From NCBI RefSeq assembly GCF_003952005.1, contig NZ_QXGJ01000007.1, positions 93,841 through 157,840 of the forward strand: a stretch of 64,000 bases of DNA, read 5' to 3'. This document shows, one piece after another, positions 49,262 through 58,399 of the stretch. The stretch comes from Bifidobacterium callimiconis. GTDB taxonomy: Bacteria; Actinomycetota; Actinomycetes; Actinomycetales; Bifidobacteriaceae. The notes under the pieces were generated by a model that was given only the letters and a program-made list of their open reading frames with translations, did not search any database and was not told the DNA's origin. Positions within the stretch are counted from its first letter, which is position 1. Each line of letters starts with the position of its first letter. The position numbers and the translations under genes are program-made.

Positions 49262-52162
49262 GTGCCCAAAGCACGCGTATATGAATTAGCCAAGCAGTTT
49301 GGTGTTGACAGCAAGACCGTCCTTGACAAGCTCAAGGAAATGGACGAGTTCGTGAAGTCGGCTTCGTCCACCGTTGAAGCGCCCGTAGTGCGCAAGCTCA
49401 AGGCTGCGTTCCAGCCTTCCGGAGAGAAGTCCGATAAGAGCACGCCGGCCAGGCCCCATGCCAAGCCGGCCCCGAAGCCGATGGCGAAGAAGCCGGCGAA
49501 TTCCGGCGAAGCCCGTCCGGCCACCCCCCATCCCGCCCCGCATGTGCCGTCGGCTGCCAAGCCCGCGGCCCCGCACGCGCCGGCGGCTACTCCCAAGCCT
49601 CATGCCGCGGCACCGGCTCCGTCGCCGCGTTCCGCCCACGCTCCGACCCCCGGTGATCATCGCGGTGCCCGTCCCCGTCCGCAGGGCGGACGTGGCGCGG
49701 CTCCGCATCCCGGCGATCGTCGTGGCGCATCCCCGCAGAATCATGGCGGACGCCCGCAGCCGGGTCGTTCGCAGAACCCGCGTGGTCCGCGTCCCCACGG
49801 TGGCGTGCAGCCGGGCGGCAACGCCCCCGCCGGCGAGCAGCGTTCCTCCGCGGCCCCCACTCCGGGCCCGCGTCCGGGTAACAATCCGTTCAGCCGCAAG
49901 CAGGGCATGAGCGTGCCCACTCCGGGTGACATCCCGCGTCCGCATCCGATGGCCCGCCCCACGGTGAACAACAACCGTCGCGGCGGTCGTCCCGGTCAGG
50001 GCGGCGGCAGGCCGACTCCGGGTGCACGTCCGGGCCGCAACGGTCAGGGCAGGCCGAACCAGTGGGGCCACAGCCGTCCCGGTCAGGGTGCCGGCAATGG
50101 CGCTCCGCGTCCGGGCGGCAACCGTTTCGGCGGTGGCGCTCCGCGTCCGGGTGCCGGCAACGGCACGCCGACCAATGGTCCTCAGCAGGGTGGCGGTCGC
50201 GGCGGCCGCGGCGGCCGCGGCGGCCGCGGCGGTGCCGCAGGCGCATTCGGCCGTCAGGGCAGCCGTTCCTCCAAGGCGCGCAAGGCGCGTCGCGCAAGGA
50301 GGCATGAGTTCGAGGAGATGAAGGCACCCGTCATCGGCGGCGTGCGCATCCCCTCCGGCAACGGACAGACCATCAAGCTTCGTCAGGGCGCATCCCTGTC
50401 CGATCTGGCCGAGAAGATCAATGTCAACGCGGCATCCCTGGTCACCGTGCTGTTCCACCTGGGTGAGATGGCCACGGCCACGCAGTCGCTTGACGAATCC
50501 ACGTTCCAGATTCTGGGCGAGGAGATCGGCTGGAACATCAAGATCGTCTCCGCCGAGGAAGAGGACAAGGAGCTGCTGCAGCAGTTCGACATCGACCTCG
50601 ACGAGGAAGAGCTGCAGGACGACGAGGATCTCAAGCCGCGTCCGCCGGTGGTCACCGTCATGGGCCACGTCGATCACGGTAAGACCCGACTGCTCGACAC
50701 GATCCGCAAGACCAACGTCATCGCAGGCGAGGCCGGCGGCATCACGCAGCGCATCGGTGCCTACCAGGTGTCCGTGGATCTGAACGGCGAGCGCCGCAAG
50801 CTCACGTTCCTCGATACCCCTGGCCACGAGGCGTTCACCGCCATGCGTGCCCGTGGTGCCGAGCTCACCGATGTCGCGATCCTCGTGGTCGCCGCCGACG
50901 ACGGTGTGATGCCGCAGACCGTGGAGGCCATCAACCACGCTCAGGCCGCCAACGTGCCGATCGTGGTCGCCGTGAACAAGATCGATAAGCCGGGCGCCAA
51001 CCCCGACAAGGTGCGCGGCCAGCTCACCGAGTTCGGTCTGGTGCCGGAGGAGTACGGCGGCGACACCATGTTCGTCGACATCTCCGCCAAGCAGAACATC
51101 AACGTGGACAAGCTCCTCGAAGCCGTGCTGCTGACCGCCGACGCCACGCTCGATCTGCGCGCCAACCCGGATATGGATGCCCGTGGCGCCACCGTGGAAG
51201 CCCGACTCGACAAGGGTCGCGGCGCCGTGGCGACCGTGCTCGTGCAGCAGGGTACGCTCCACGTGGGCGACGCCATCGTGGCCGGTACCTCGTACGGCCG
51301 CGTCCGCGCCATGCTCGACGAGAACGGCAAGCAGATGAAGGAAGCCGCGCCCTCCACCCCGGTGCAGGTGCTTGGTCTTACCTCCGTGCCGACCGCCGGT
51401 GACCTGTTCCTGGTCGCGCCGGACGATCGCACCGCCCGTCAGATCGCCGAGAAGCGTCAGGCGACCGAGCGCGCCGCCCAGCTGGCCAAGCGTCGCAAGG
51501 TCGTCTCGCTCGAGAGCCTCAAGGAGCAGTTCGCCAAGTCCGAGATCGACATGCTCAACATCGTCATCAAGGGCGATTCCTCCGGTTCCGTGGAGGCGCT
51601 GGAAGACTCCCTGATGAAGATCGAGGTGTCCGACGAGGTCGGCATCCAGGTCATCCACCGCGGCGTCGGCGCCATTACGCAGAACGACGTGAACCTGGCC
51701 ACGGTCGACAAGGCCGTGATCATCGGCTTCAACGTGCGTCCGAACCGTCAGGTGGCCGACCTCGCCGAGCGCGAGGGCGTGGAGATCAAGTACTACTCGA
51801 TCATCTACAAGGCCATCGAGGATGTCGAGGCGTCCCTCAAGGGCATGCTCAAGCCGGAATACGAGGAGGTCGTCACCTCCCACTCCGAGATCCGCGAGAT
51901 CTTCCGCTCCTCCAAGTTCGGCAACATCGCCGGCGTCATGGTGCAGGACGGCGAGGTCAAGCGTGGAACGAAGTGCCGTATTCTGCGCAACGGCGTGGCC
52001 ACGGTCAACGATCTGGAGATCTCCTCGCTGCGTCGTTTCAAGGACGACGTCACTTCCGTCAAGGAAGGCTACGAGGCCGGTATCAACCTGGGCAACTTCA
52101 ACGACATCCAGGAGGGCGATATCATCGAGACCTTCGAAATGCGTGAGGTCGAGCGCCAGTAG
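49262..52162 (+). CDS. infB: Translation initiation factor IF-2
   Basis: A 966-aa IF-2. The N-terminal IF2_N helix ([26 protein letters not shown]) precedes a Pro/Ala/Gly/Arg-rich low-complexity region to about residue 345, including a (GRG)n tract. The GTPase domain shows [24 protein letters not shown] and [10 protein letters not shown]-terminal domains that bind fMet-tRNA follow. GTG 49262 has AGGAG 6 nt upstream. It starts the nusA-side translation cluster infB-rbfA-truB-ribF. Confidence 0.98.
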   Translation: MPKARVYELAKQFGVDSKTVLDKLKEMDEFVKSASSTVEAPVVRKLKAAFQPSGEKSDKSTPARPHAKPAPKPMAKKPANSGEARPATPHPAPHVPSAAKPAAPHAPAATPKPHAAAPAPSPRSAHAPTPGDHRGARPRPQGGRGAAPHPGDRRGASPQNHGGRPQPGRSQNPRGPRPHGGVQPGGNAPAGEQRSSAAPTPGPRPGNNPFSRKQGMSVPTPGDIPRPHPMARPTVNNNRRGGRPGQGGGRPTPGARPGRNGQGRPNQWGHSRPGQGAGNGAPRPGGNRFGGGAPRPGAGNGTPTNGPQQGGGRGGRGGRGGRGGAAGAFGRQGSRSSKARKARRARRHEFEEMKAPVIGGVRIPSGNGQTIKLRQGASLSDLAEKINVNAASLVTVLFHLGEMATATQSLDESTFQILGEEIGWNIKIVSAEEEDKELLQQFDIDLDEEELQDDEDLKPRPPVVTVMGHVDHGKTRLLDTIRKTNVIAGEAGGITQRIGAYQVSVDLNGERRKLTFLDTPGHEAFTAMRARGAELTDVAILVVAADDGVMPQTVEAINHAQAANVPIVVAVNKIDKPGANPDKVRGQLTEFGLVPEEYGGDTMFVDISAKQNINVDKLLEAVLLTADATLDLRANPDMDARGATVEARLDKGRGAVATVLVQQGTLHVGDAIVAGTSYGRVRAMLDENGKQMKEAAPSTPVQVLGLTSVPTAGDLFLVAPDDRTARQIAEKRQATERAAQLAKRRKVVSLESLKEQFAKSEIDMLNIVIKGDSSGSVEALEDSLMKIEVSDEVGIQVIHRGVGAITQNDVNLATVDKAVIIGFNVRPNRQVADLAEREGVEIKYYSIIYKAIEDVEASLKGMLKPEYEEVVTSHSEIREIFRSSKFGNIAGVMVQDGEVKRGTKCRILRNGVATVNDLEISSLRRFKDDVTSVKEGYEAGINLGNFNDIQEGDIIETFEMREVERQ

Positions 52163-52171
52163 TGTGTCATA

Positions 52172-52220
52172 GGCTCCCCTCCGGAGGGGAGCTGGCCGCC
52201 GGAGGCGGTCTGAGGGGAGG
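52172..52220 (+). repeat. GGGGAG-family repeat (forward)
   Basis: GGCTCCCCTCCGGAGGGGAGC, stem GGCCGCC/GGCGGTC, then TGAGGGGAGG. Half of an inverted pair between infB and rbfA. Confidence 0.72.
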
Positions 52221-52249
52221 TCAAGCGTCGCCGACCATCGACGTTGAGA

Positions 52250-52296
52250 CCTCCCCTCAGTCTGCTTTCGCAGACAGCTCCCCCTCCGGAGGGGAG
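52250..52296 (-). repeat. GGGGAG-family repeat (reverse)
   Basis: CCTCCCCTCAG, stem GTCTG/CAGAC, then CTCCCCCTCCGGAGGGGAG. Inverted partner of 52172-52220. Confidence 0.72.
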
Positions 52297-52353
52297 TCGA
52301 TTGTATCTGCTCATCAATAGTTCGTTTGAAAAATCCGTTATCGAGAAAGGGAC

Positions 52354-52893
52354 ATGATGTCCGGAACCAATCCTCGCGCAGTGCGCATCGCGGGACTGAT
52401 CAAGCGCGTGGTCGCGCAGTCCCTCGAGCGTGAGCTGCATGACCCCCGTCTCTCCGGTGTCACCATCACCGACGTGCGCGTGACCAACGATATGCAGATC
52501 GCCCGCATCTTCTGGACCCAGCTGGGCGACGACGGCAAGGAAAAGGGGCAGCGCCGCCGTGCCGCCCAGGCCCTCAACCAGGCCAAGGGCCGTCTGCGTT
52601 CCCACGTGGGACACAAGGCCGGCCTGCGTCTGACCCCCGTGCTCGAGTTCAAGTATGATGACGTGCCGTCTGAGGCCACCGAGATCGAGGACATCCTCAC
52701 CGTGGCGCTCAAGCGCGACGCTGAGCTCGCCAAGGCCCGTGAGAACGCGCAGTACGCCGGTGAGGCCGATCCGTACCGCCACGATGAGCCCGCGGCCGAC
52801 GATGACGAGTTCGATGAGGACTCCGACGACGTCGATGCCGACGACGACTCCGAGGCCGAAACCCCCGAGGCCGACGCCCACTTCATGGCCTGA
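52354..52893 (+). CDS. rbfA: Ribosome-binding factor A
   Basis: A 179-aa RbfA with the KH-like core [50 protein letters not shown] long acidic tail rich in Asp/Glu (about residues 135-179) is typical of actinobacterial homologues. It matures the 16S 5' end of the 30S subunit. Two adjacent ATGs (52354 and 52357) follow AAAGGGAC; either may be used. Confidence 0.95.
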   Translation: MMSGTNPRAVRIAGLIKRVVAQSLERELHDPRLSGVTITDVRVTNDMQIARIFWTQLGDDGKEKGQRRRAAQALNQAKGRLRSHVGHKAGLRLTPVLEFKYDDVPSEATEIEDILTVALKRDAELAKARENAQYAGEADPYRHDEPAADDDEFDEDSDDVDADDDSEAETPEADAHFMA

Positions 52894-52906
52894 CCCTAAT
52901 CGCATA

Positions 52907-52929
52907 GGCTCCCCTCAGGGAGGGGAGCC
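52907..52929. repeat. Short GGGGAG hairpin
   Basis: GGCTCCCCTC-AGG-GAGGGGAGCC, a 10-bp perfect stem with a 3-nt loop and no second hairpin: a truncated member of the family between rbfA and truB. Confidence 0.7.
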
Positions 52930-52963
52930 GGTGGTTATCCACAACGAGCAAGAAGGATTGATA

Positions 52964-54202
52964 TTGGCAGCGCGTTCTTCTAAGACCCCGGACGTGTCCG
53001 GCATTCTGGTGATCGACAAACCGCAGGGCGTGACCAGTCACGACGTGGTCGCCGCCGTGCGTGGCGCGCTGCACATGCGCCGCGTGGGCCATGCCGGCAC
53101 GCTCGACCCGATGGCCACCGGCGTGCTGGTCGTCGGATTCGGATACGCCACGCGACTGCTCAACTACATCGTCGGCGCGGACAAGACGTACGAGGCCACG
53201 ATCCGTCTCGGACAGCGCACCACGACCGACGATGCCGACGGCGACATCCTGCCGTGGGGGAGCGACGTTTCGCAGAGCGTCGCCACGGCGGACGATGCCG
53301 CGACCGTATCCGTCGACGAATCCACGGAAATCGATGACGAACCAGCCGATGACGAACCGACGCAGGATGAGGTCACCGCACGTCTGCACGCACTGACCCG
53401 TGAGACGGTCGAACGGACGATCGCCGAGCATTTCCTCGGCCGTATCGAACAGGTGCCCAGCACGTTCTCCGCGATCAAGATCCACGGTCAGCGCGCCTAC
53501 GATCTGGCCCGTGAGGGCAAGGACGTGGAACTCGAAGCCCGTCCCATCACCATCCACGACTTCACCATCCTCGACTACGACGTGACTGCCTCTAATTCCT
53601 CCGTGCTCCCTCCAAGGGATGGAGCTGTCACGCCGACCGGCGTGACTGAGGGAGGGCTTGCCCCCTTCACCGAACGCAATACCCCTCACCTCGACCTCAC
53701 CGTACGCGTCACCTGCTCCTCCGGCACCTACATCCGCGCCCTGGCCCGTGATCTTGGCCGCGCGCTCGGCGTCGGTGGCCATCTGACACGTCTGCGCCGC
53801 ACCCGCGTGGGCTCCTTCGACGTCACCGCGACGACCGTGGTCACCGCGCACACGGAGAACCGCACCTTCACCAACCGCGACGGCGAGACCATCACCAGAG
53901 CCAAGGCGATTCTCGACGTTCCCGAAACGGCCGTGTCTGGCGAGACGGGAGACGTGGATCGTCGCACGGCCCTGCTCACCCGCATGATCGACATGCCGGC
54001 CGCCGCGCGCCTGACCATGCCGTGCCTCGACATCACCGGCGAGGAGGCACGGGAACTGCGCTTCGGACGTCGCATCGGGCACACGGTCAAGGAGCCCACC
54101 GCGGCCATCGCCGGCGACGATCTTGCCGCCATCGTCGAACGTGCCAACTCCCATCAGTCCAAGCCGACCGTCGTGTTCCCGGCTGCGTCGGCGGGGGAGT
54201 AG
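52964..54202 (+). CDS. truB: tRNA pseudouridine(55) synthase with insertions
   Basis: A 412-aa TruB, longer than the roughly 300 residues usual for the family. The core is intact: [17 protein letters not shown], the catalytic Asp in [43 protein letters not shown] and [23 protein letters not shown]. One extra segment is an Asp/Glu-rich insert (about residues 106-140). A second, at about residues 214-232 ([18 protein letters not shown]), is the translation of a GGGAGG-family palindrome. TTG 52964 has AGAAGGA 6 nt upstream. It modifies U55 in the tRNA T-loop. Confidence 0.93.
   Translation: MAARSSKTPDVSGILVIDKPQGVTSHDVVAAVRGALHMRRVGHAGTLDPMATGVLVVGFGYATRLLNYIVGADKTYEATIRLGQRTTTDDADGDILPWGSDVSQSVATADDAATVSVDESTEIDDEPADDEPTQDEVTARLHALTRETVERTIAEHFLGRIEQVPSTFSAIKIHGQRAYDLAREGKDVELEARPITIHDFTILDYDVTASNSSVLPPRDGAVTPTGVTEGGLAPFTERNTPHLDLTVRVTCSSGTYIRALARDLGRALGVGGHLTRLRRTRVGSFDVTATTVVTAHTENRTFTNRDGETITRAKAILDVPETAVSGETGDVDRRTALLTRMIDMPAAARLTMPCLDITGEEARELRFGRRIGHTVKEPTAAIAGDDLAAIVERANSHQSKPTVVFPAASAGE
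53605..53656 (+). repeat. GGGAGG-family repeat inside truB
   Basis: GCTCCCTCCAAGGGATGGAGCTG, stem TCACGCCG/CGGCGTGA, then CTGAGGGAGGG: the same layout as the intergenic copies, but read through in frame within truB. Confidence 0.8.
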
Positions 54203-54356
54203 ACGGCAAACGGACGACCACGGTCGGAAGGCCGCTGCCGAGCCGTTATCGTAAGCTTGAACATCGGAAAACAGGAAGTGCGTGAAACACGCAGCGTGAA
54301 ATGTGCCACGTGAAACCAAAACATTGTGGGCACACGGCAATACGGAACGAGGAACC

Positions 54357-55529
54357 ATGAAGATCACCACACTGATCCCCGACACCGAAGGCATGCTGGC
54401 ATGGCCGCCGTTCGGACAGAACAAGCGAACCGTCGTGGCCGTCGGCAGCTTCGACGGCGTACACAAGGGGCATCAGGCGGTGCTTCGCCGTGCGGTCGAC
54501 CTGGCCAAGAGCTACGGTGCCATCTCCGTGGCCATCGTATTCGACCCGCGTCCGTCCGTCGTGCACGAGTATGCGGCCTCCCATGACGGCCAGGAGCTGC
54601 CGAACGATCAGGAGTATCCGGACACCGACGCGCTGACCGGCATCGACCGTCGACTCAAGCTCATCGAAGCGACCGGCATCGAGCACGCGCTCGTGGTGCG
54701 CTACACGCTCGAGTTCGGCGCCAAGTCGTACCAGTATTTCCTCGGCCAGATGGTCGGCAAGATCGGCCTGCACACGCTGGTCATCGGCAAGGACGGTCGC
54801 ATGGGCGCCGGACGGGCCGGCGACGTAAAGGCCATCGACTCGGTCGCCCAAGCCACGCGCATGTTCCAGGTGGATGTGGTCGACGATCGTGGCCCCGGCG
54901 AAGTGCGCATCCCCCTGGACGAGAACGCCTCGCCCGAAGCGGCCGCCGAGCTCGCCCGCGTGAACGATCCCGACTCCGGACTCACCAAGGCCGAACGTCG
55001 TGCGCTGAGCAAGAAGACACCGAACCGTCTGGTGCGCGCATGGAGTTCGTCGTACGTGCGGTTCCTGCTGTCGCAGGGCAGGGTGAAGGCCGCGTCGGAT
55101 ATTCTGGGCCGTCCGCACGCCGTTGAGGGCGTGGTGATCGGCGGCAAGCAGCGTGGCCGCACGCTCGGCTTCCCCACCGCGAACGTGGCCAAGGACGTGC
55201 ACGGCTACATGCCCGCCGACGGCGTGTACGCCGGCTGGCTGATCGACACCGATCCGCAGACCGGCGAGGAGCGTCGCTACGCCTCCGCCATCTCCATCGG
55301 CACCAAGGAGACGTTCGACGAGCCCGAGGCGCGCGTGCTTGAGGCGTACGCGATCGCGCCCGTCGACGCCGACGGCAACGCGGAATGGCTGGATCTGTAC
55401 GATCACACCGTGCGCGCCGAATTCGTGGAATTCCTGCGCCCGCAGGTGCATTTCGACTCCGCCGAGGCGCTGGTCGACGAGCTCAAGCGCAACGTGGAAC
55501 AGACCAAGGCCATCTGCGCACAGGCCTGA
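54357..55529 (+). CDS. ribF: Bifunctional riboflavin kinase / FAD synthetase
   Basis: A 390-aa RibF making FMN and FAD from riboflavin. The N-terminal nucleotidyltransferase domain has VVAVGSFDGVHKGHQAVL and the C-terminal riboflavin kinase domain has GGKQRGRTLGFPTANV. An internal loop (RIPLDENASPEAAAELARVNDPDSG) lengthens the linker. ATG 54357 with GAGGA upstream is preferred over an open frame from 54303. It follows truB, a common actinobacterial order. Confidence 0.95.
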   Translation: MKITTLIPDTEGMLAWPPFGQNKRTVVAVGSFDGVHKGHQAVLRRAVDLAKSYGAISVAIVFDPRPSVVHEYAASHDGQELPNDQEYPDTDALTGIDRRLKLIEATGIEHALVVRYTLEFGAKSYQYFLGQMVGKIGLHTLVIGKDGRMGAGRAGDVKAIDSVAQATRMFQVDVVDDRGPGEVRIPLDENASPEAAAELARVNDPDSGLTKAERRALSKKTPNRLVRAWSSSYVRFLLSQGRVKAASDILGRPHAVEGVVIGGKQRGRTLGFPTANVAKDVHGYMPADGVYAGWLIDTDPQTGEERRYASAISIGTKETFDEPEARVLEAYAIAPVDADGNAEWLDLYDHTVRAEFVEFLRPQVHFDSAEALVDELKRNVEQTKAICAQA

Positions 55530-55592
55530 CGCCATTCGTGCAGGCTGCGAGCCGGTACTCGCAGGCCTGAACCGCATCATGCAGACCTAAAC

Positions 55593-55632
55593 TAGTGTGA
55601 TCACACTAACTGATTCCCAGTGTGATCACACT
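55593..55632. promoter_or_regulatory. Duplicated palindromic operator upstream of short-chain dehydrogenase
   Basis: TAGTGTGATCACACTA (55593-55608) is a perfect 16-bp palindrome. AGTGTGATCACACT recurs at 55619-55632, with centres 25 bp apart. Two identical palindromes just before a gene strongly suggest a repressor operator. No regulator gene lies next to it. Confidence 0.75.
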
Positions 55633-55718
55633 AACCGGGGGACGATCGCAGATCGGCGCATACACTGCATACACTGGTGCATGGGAATGAGATGGTACAG
55701 AACAAAGGAGTGCTGGCC

Positions 55719-56588
55719 ATGAGCAATATCATCGTCGTCACCGGAGCATCGAGCGGCATGGGCCGCGAGTTCACGCATCAGATCGCCTACTGGGCGTCGG
55801 TCGGTCGTGTGGACGCCGATGAGATCTGGGTGATCGCCCGACGTCGTGAACGACTTGAGGAACTTGAGCATGCCGTGCCGGTTCCCGTCCGGCCGCTGGC
55901 ATTGGACCTTACCGATCCCGACGACATCGATGCCTACTGTCAGCTGCTTGCCGAGGAGCGACCGAACATCACGATCCTCGCCAACTGTGCCGGATTCGGT
56001 GCGATGGACCACTTCGAAAACGTGCCGCTGCGGACGCATCTGAACATGGTCGACCTCAACATCAAGGCGCCCATCGCCATCACCACGCACAGTCTGCCAT
56101 ACATGCGCGCCGGCGCACGCGTGATGAACCTGTGCTCGATCAGCGGATTCCTGCCCTGCCCCTATATCAACGTGTACGCGGCCACCAAGGCGTTCATGGT
56201 CAGCTGGTCGCGCGCGCTCGGCCGGGAGCTCGCCCACCGGGGCATCAAGGTCACGGCGGCCTGCCCGTACTGGGTGCGCACCGAGTTCATCGCACGGGCG
56301 CAGGGGAGCGGGGGTGCTTGGGGCCGGGCTGGAGAGTCGGCCTCGTCGGCGTCCTCATCATCCTCATCATCCGGCGCACGGCCGTTCACCAACTTCCTCG
56401 GCATCATGGACGCGACCGCCGTGGTCAGGCGCATCATCAACGATATGTTCCTCGGGCGCGCGCTGTCGTTGCCGGGTCTTCCGGCCAAGGCCATCTTCGC
56501 CGCCTCGAAGCTGCTTCCGGTTCGCGCGCTCATGTGGTCCCAGCTGCGCCTCCAGCACCTCGACGGCTCGCCCCAGGGCCACGCATAG
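55719..56588 (+). CDS. Short-chain dehydrogenase/reductase (SDR) family protein
   Basis: A 289-aa SDR. TGASSGMG cofactor motif is at residues 8-15, the NxG motif region ILANCAGFG, the catalytic Ser in LCSISGF and YAATK (YXXXK) are all present. A Ser-rich stretch (SASSASSSSSSSG) near residue 210 interrupts the usual substrate loop. ATG 55719 has AAAGGAG at 8 nt; upstream in-frame starts lack one. Duplicated palindromes at 55593-55632 probably control it. Substrate unknown. Confidence 0.88.
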   Translation: MSNIIVVTGASSGMGREFTHQIAYWASVGRVDADEIWVIARRRERLEELEHAVPVPVRPLALDLTDPDDIDAYCQLLAEERPNITILANCAGFGAMDHFENVPLRTHLNMVDLNIKAPIAITTHSLPYMRAGARVMNLCSISGFLPCPYINVYAATKAFMVSWSRALGRELAHRGIKVTAACPYWVRTEFIARAQGSGGAWGRAGESASSASSSSSSSGARPFTNFLGIMDATAVVRRIINDMFLGRALSLPGLPAKAIFAASKLLPVRALMWSQLRLQHLDGSPQGHA

Positions 56589-56598
56589 CATCGGTGTG

Positions 56599-56648
56599 CT
56601 CTCTCCGTGGGAGGGAGCTGGCCGGTCGTAGGACGGTCTGAGGGAGGG
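56599..56648 (+). repeat. GGGAGG-family repeat
   Basis: GCTCTCTCCGTGGGAGGGAGCTG, an imperfect GGCCG..CGGTC hairpin, then TGAGGGAGGG. First of three units in the 56589-57015 gap. Confidence 0.68.
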
Positions 56649-56672
56649 ATTGCGTGGTATGAAGGTGCCTGA

Positions 56673-56724
56673 TCCCTCCCTCTGTCATGACGTGCGTCAT
56701 GACATCTCCCTCCCGTGGAGGGAG
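56673..56724 (-). repeat. GGGAGG-family repeat (reverse, type b)
   Basis: CCCTCCCTC, TGTCATGACG/CGTCATGACA hairpin, then CTCCCTCCCGTGGAGGGAG. With the next unit it is the inverted counterpart of 41778-41897. Confidence 0.7.
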
Positions 56725-56742
56725 AACGCTGGGGTTGCGTGT

Positions 56743-56791
56743 GCTCCCTCCGTGGGAGGGAGCTGGCCGCCGAAGGCGGTCTGAGGGAGGG
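56743..56791 (+). repeat. GGGAGG-family repeat (type a)
   Basis: GCTCCCTCCGTGGGAGGGAGC, stem GGCCGCC/GGCGGTC, then TGAGGGAGGG. The remaining gap to 57015 holds an inverted repeat GCCGTAC/GTACGGC (56923-56943), possibly regulatory. Confidence 0.7.
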
Positions 56792-57015
56792 CGTGCGCTT
56801 CCACGCCGTATCTGGCTATCAAATCCAATCCGGTCTTCATCATTGGCCAATCTGCCATCATATCGTCATGCGTGCGTCACACAATCACGTGCGAAGGGAA
56901 ACACGCAAACCTTAGAGTTTGAGCCGTACAGCAACGGTACGGCACCGCCATCCGACCATTCGCGGTCCATCTGCGATCGCGGTCGGGACAGCGCCATGAC
57001 GATAAGGAGCATGAG

Positions 57016-58242
57016 ATGAAGCTTGCGGAAACTGGACTCTCCCAGGACGAACTCAAGAGTCTCGTCAAGAAGTACATGATCGAAACCTACGAACGCTACG
57101 ACTTCGTCGCCGAACGCGCCGAAGGCATGTACATCTACGACCCGGACGGCAACGCCTACCTTGATTTCTACGGCGGCATCGCCGTGAACAACGCCGGCAA
57201 CTGCAACCCCAAGGTCGTGGCCGCCATCCGCGACCAGGTCGGCGACATCATGCACACGTTCAACTATCCGTACACCATCCCGCAGGCGCTGCTCGCCAAG
57301 AAGGTGTGCGACCTGTCCGGATTCGACAAGATCTTCTACCAGAACTCCGGCACCGAGGCCAACGAGGTGGCCATCAAGCTCGCCCGCAAGTACGGCATCG
57401 ACCACTTCGGCCCGCACAAGTACGAGATCCTCTCCGCACTGCACTCCTTCCACGGCCGTACGTTCGGCGCCCTGGCCGCCACCGGCCAGCCCGGATCGCT
57501 CGCCCAAGACGGATTCGGCCAGATGACCCCGGGCTTCGCCTACGCCGAGTTCAACAACCTCGACGACTTCAAGGCCAAGATCACCGACAACACCATCGCC
57601 ATCATGGTCGAACCCGTGCAGGGCGAGGGCGGCGTGCACCCGGCCACGCAGGAGTTCCTCGAAGGGCTGCGCAAGCTGTGCGACGACGAGGGCCTGCTGC
57701 TCATCTTCGACGAGGTGCAGACCGGCTGGGGGCGCACCGGCTCCCTGTTCGCATGGCAGGGCTACGGCGTGGAGCCCGACATCTTCACCCTGGCCAAGGG
57801 CCTCGGCGGCGGCGTCCCGATCGGCGCCATGGTCACCAAGGATCCGATCGCCGCGTCCCTGACCCCCGGCACGCACGGCACCACGTTCGGCGGTTCGCCG
57901 ATGTGCACCGCCGCCGCGCTCGCCGAAGTCGACGAGATCGTCAGCCGCAAGCTGCCCGAGAACGCCGCCACGATCGGCAAGTACTTCATCGAAAAGGGCA
58001 AGAGCTTGCCGCACATCAAGGAAAGCCGCGGCCGCGGTCTGCTCGTCGGCTTCGAGTTCGACGGCACCGTCAATGCCGTGGACGTCAAGCATGCGGCGCT
58101 CAAGCGCGGACTGCTCACCACCGCCATCGGCGACAGCATCATCCGCTGCATTCCGCCGCTGATCGTCACCAAGAAGCAGGTGGATCAGGCCATCGAAATC
58201 CTCACCAACTCCGTGAACGCCGTCGCCGCAGGCAAAGAGTGA
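57016..58242 (+). CDS. Class III PLP-dependent aminotransferase
   Basis: A 408-aa fold-type I aminotransferase of the acetylornithine/4-aminobutyrate group. Visible motifs are NSGTEANEVAIKLARKYG, HSFHGRTFGALAATG, the PLP-binding Asp in LLIFDEVQTGWGRTG, the Schiff-base Lys in TLAKGLGGGVPIGA, and GTHGTTFGGSPM. ATAAGGAGC precedes ATG 57016. It is not in an arginine cluster, so the substrate may differ from acetylornithine. An iron alcohol dehydrogenase follows, suggesting that the aldehyde product is reduced, but a terminator-like hairpin lies between. Confidence 0.85.
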   Translation: MKLAETGLSQDELKSLVKKYMIETYERYDFVAERAEGMYIYDPDGNAYLDFYGGIAVNNAGNCNPKVVAAIRDQVGDIMHTFNYPYTIPQALLAKKVCDLSGFDKIFYQNSGTEANEVAIKLARKYGIDHFGPHKYEILSALHSFHGRTFGALAATGQPGSLAQDGFGQMTPGFAYAEFNNLDDFKAKITDNTIAIMVEPVQGEGGVHPATQEFLEGLRKLCDDEGLLLIFDEVQTGWGRTGSLFAWQGYGVEPDIFTLAKGLGGGVPIGAMVTKDPIAASLTPGTHGTTFGGSPMCTAAALAEVDEIVSRKLPENAATIGKYFIEKGKSLPHIKESRGRGLLVGFEFDGTVNAVDVKHAALKRGLLTTAIGDSIIRCIPPLIVTKKQVDQAIEILTNSVNAVAAGKE

Positions 58243-58291
58243 CGTCGATCGTCGCATTGACCGCCATGCCGTGATCAAACGGATTCATATA

Positions 58292-58334
58292 CGGGCTCTC
58301 CGCGGCCGTTCCCGACCGTAGAGAGCCCGCTTGT
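58292..58334 (+). terminator. Terminator-like hairpin after aminotransferase
   Basis: CGGGCTCTC and GAGAGCCCG form a 9-bp stem with a 20-nt GC-rich loop, followed by CTTGTCT. Confidence 0.55.
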
Positions 58335-58399
58335 CTCCCCATCCGTGCCGGTCTATGCTGGAAACCGTGGCGACGACGCCGCAGATTGAAGGGACTATC

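Noticed and set aside
49286..51883. 865-codon open frame antisense to infB
   Set aside because: Shadow of IF-2 and its repetitive GC-rich linker; no motif.
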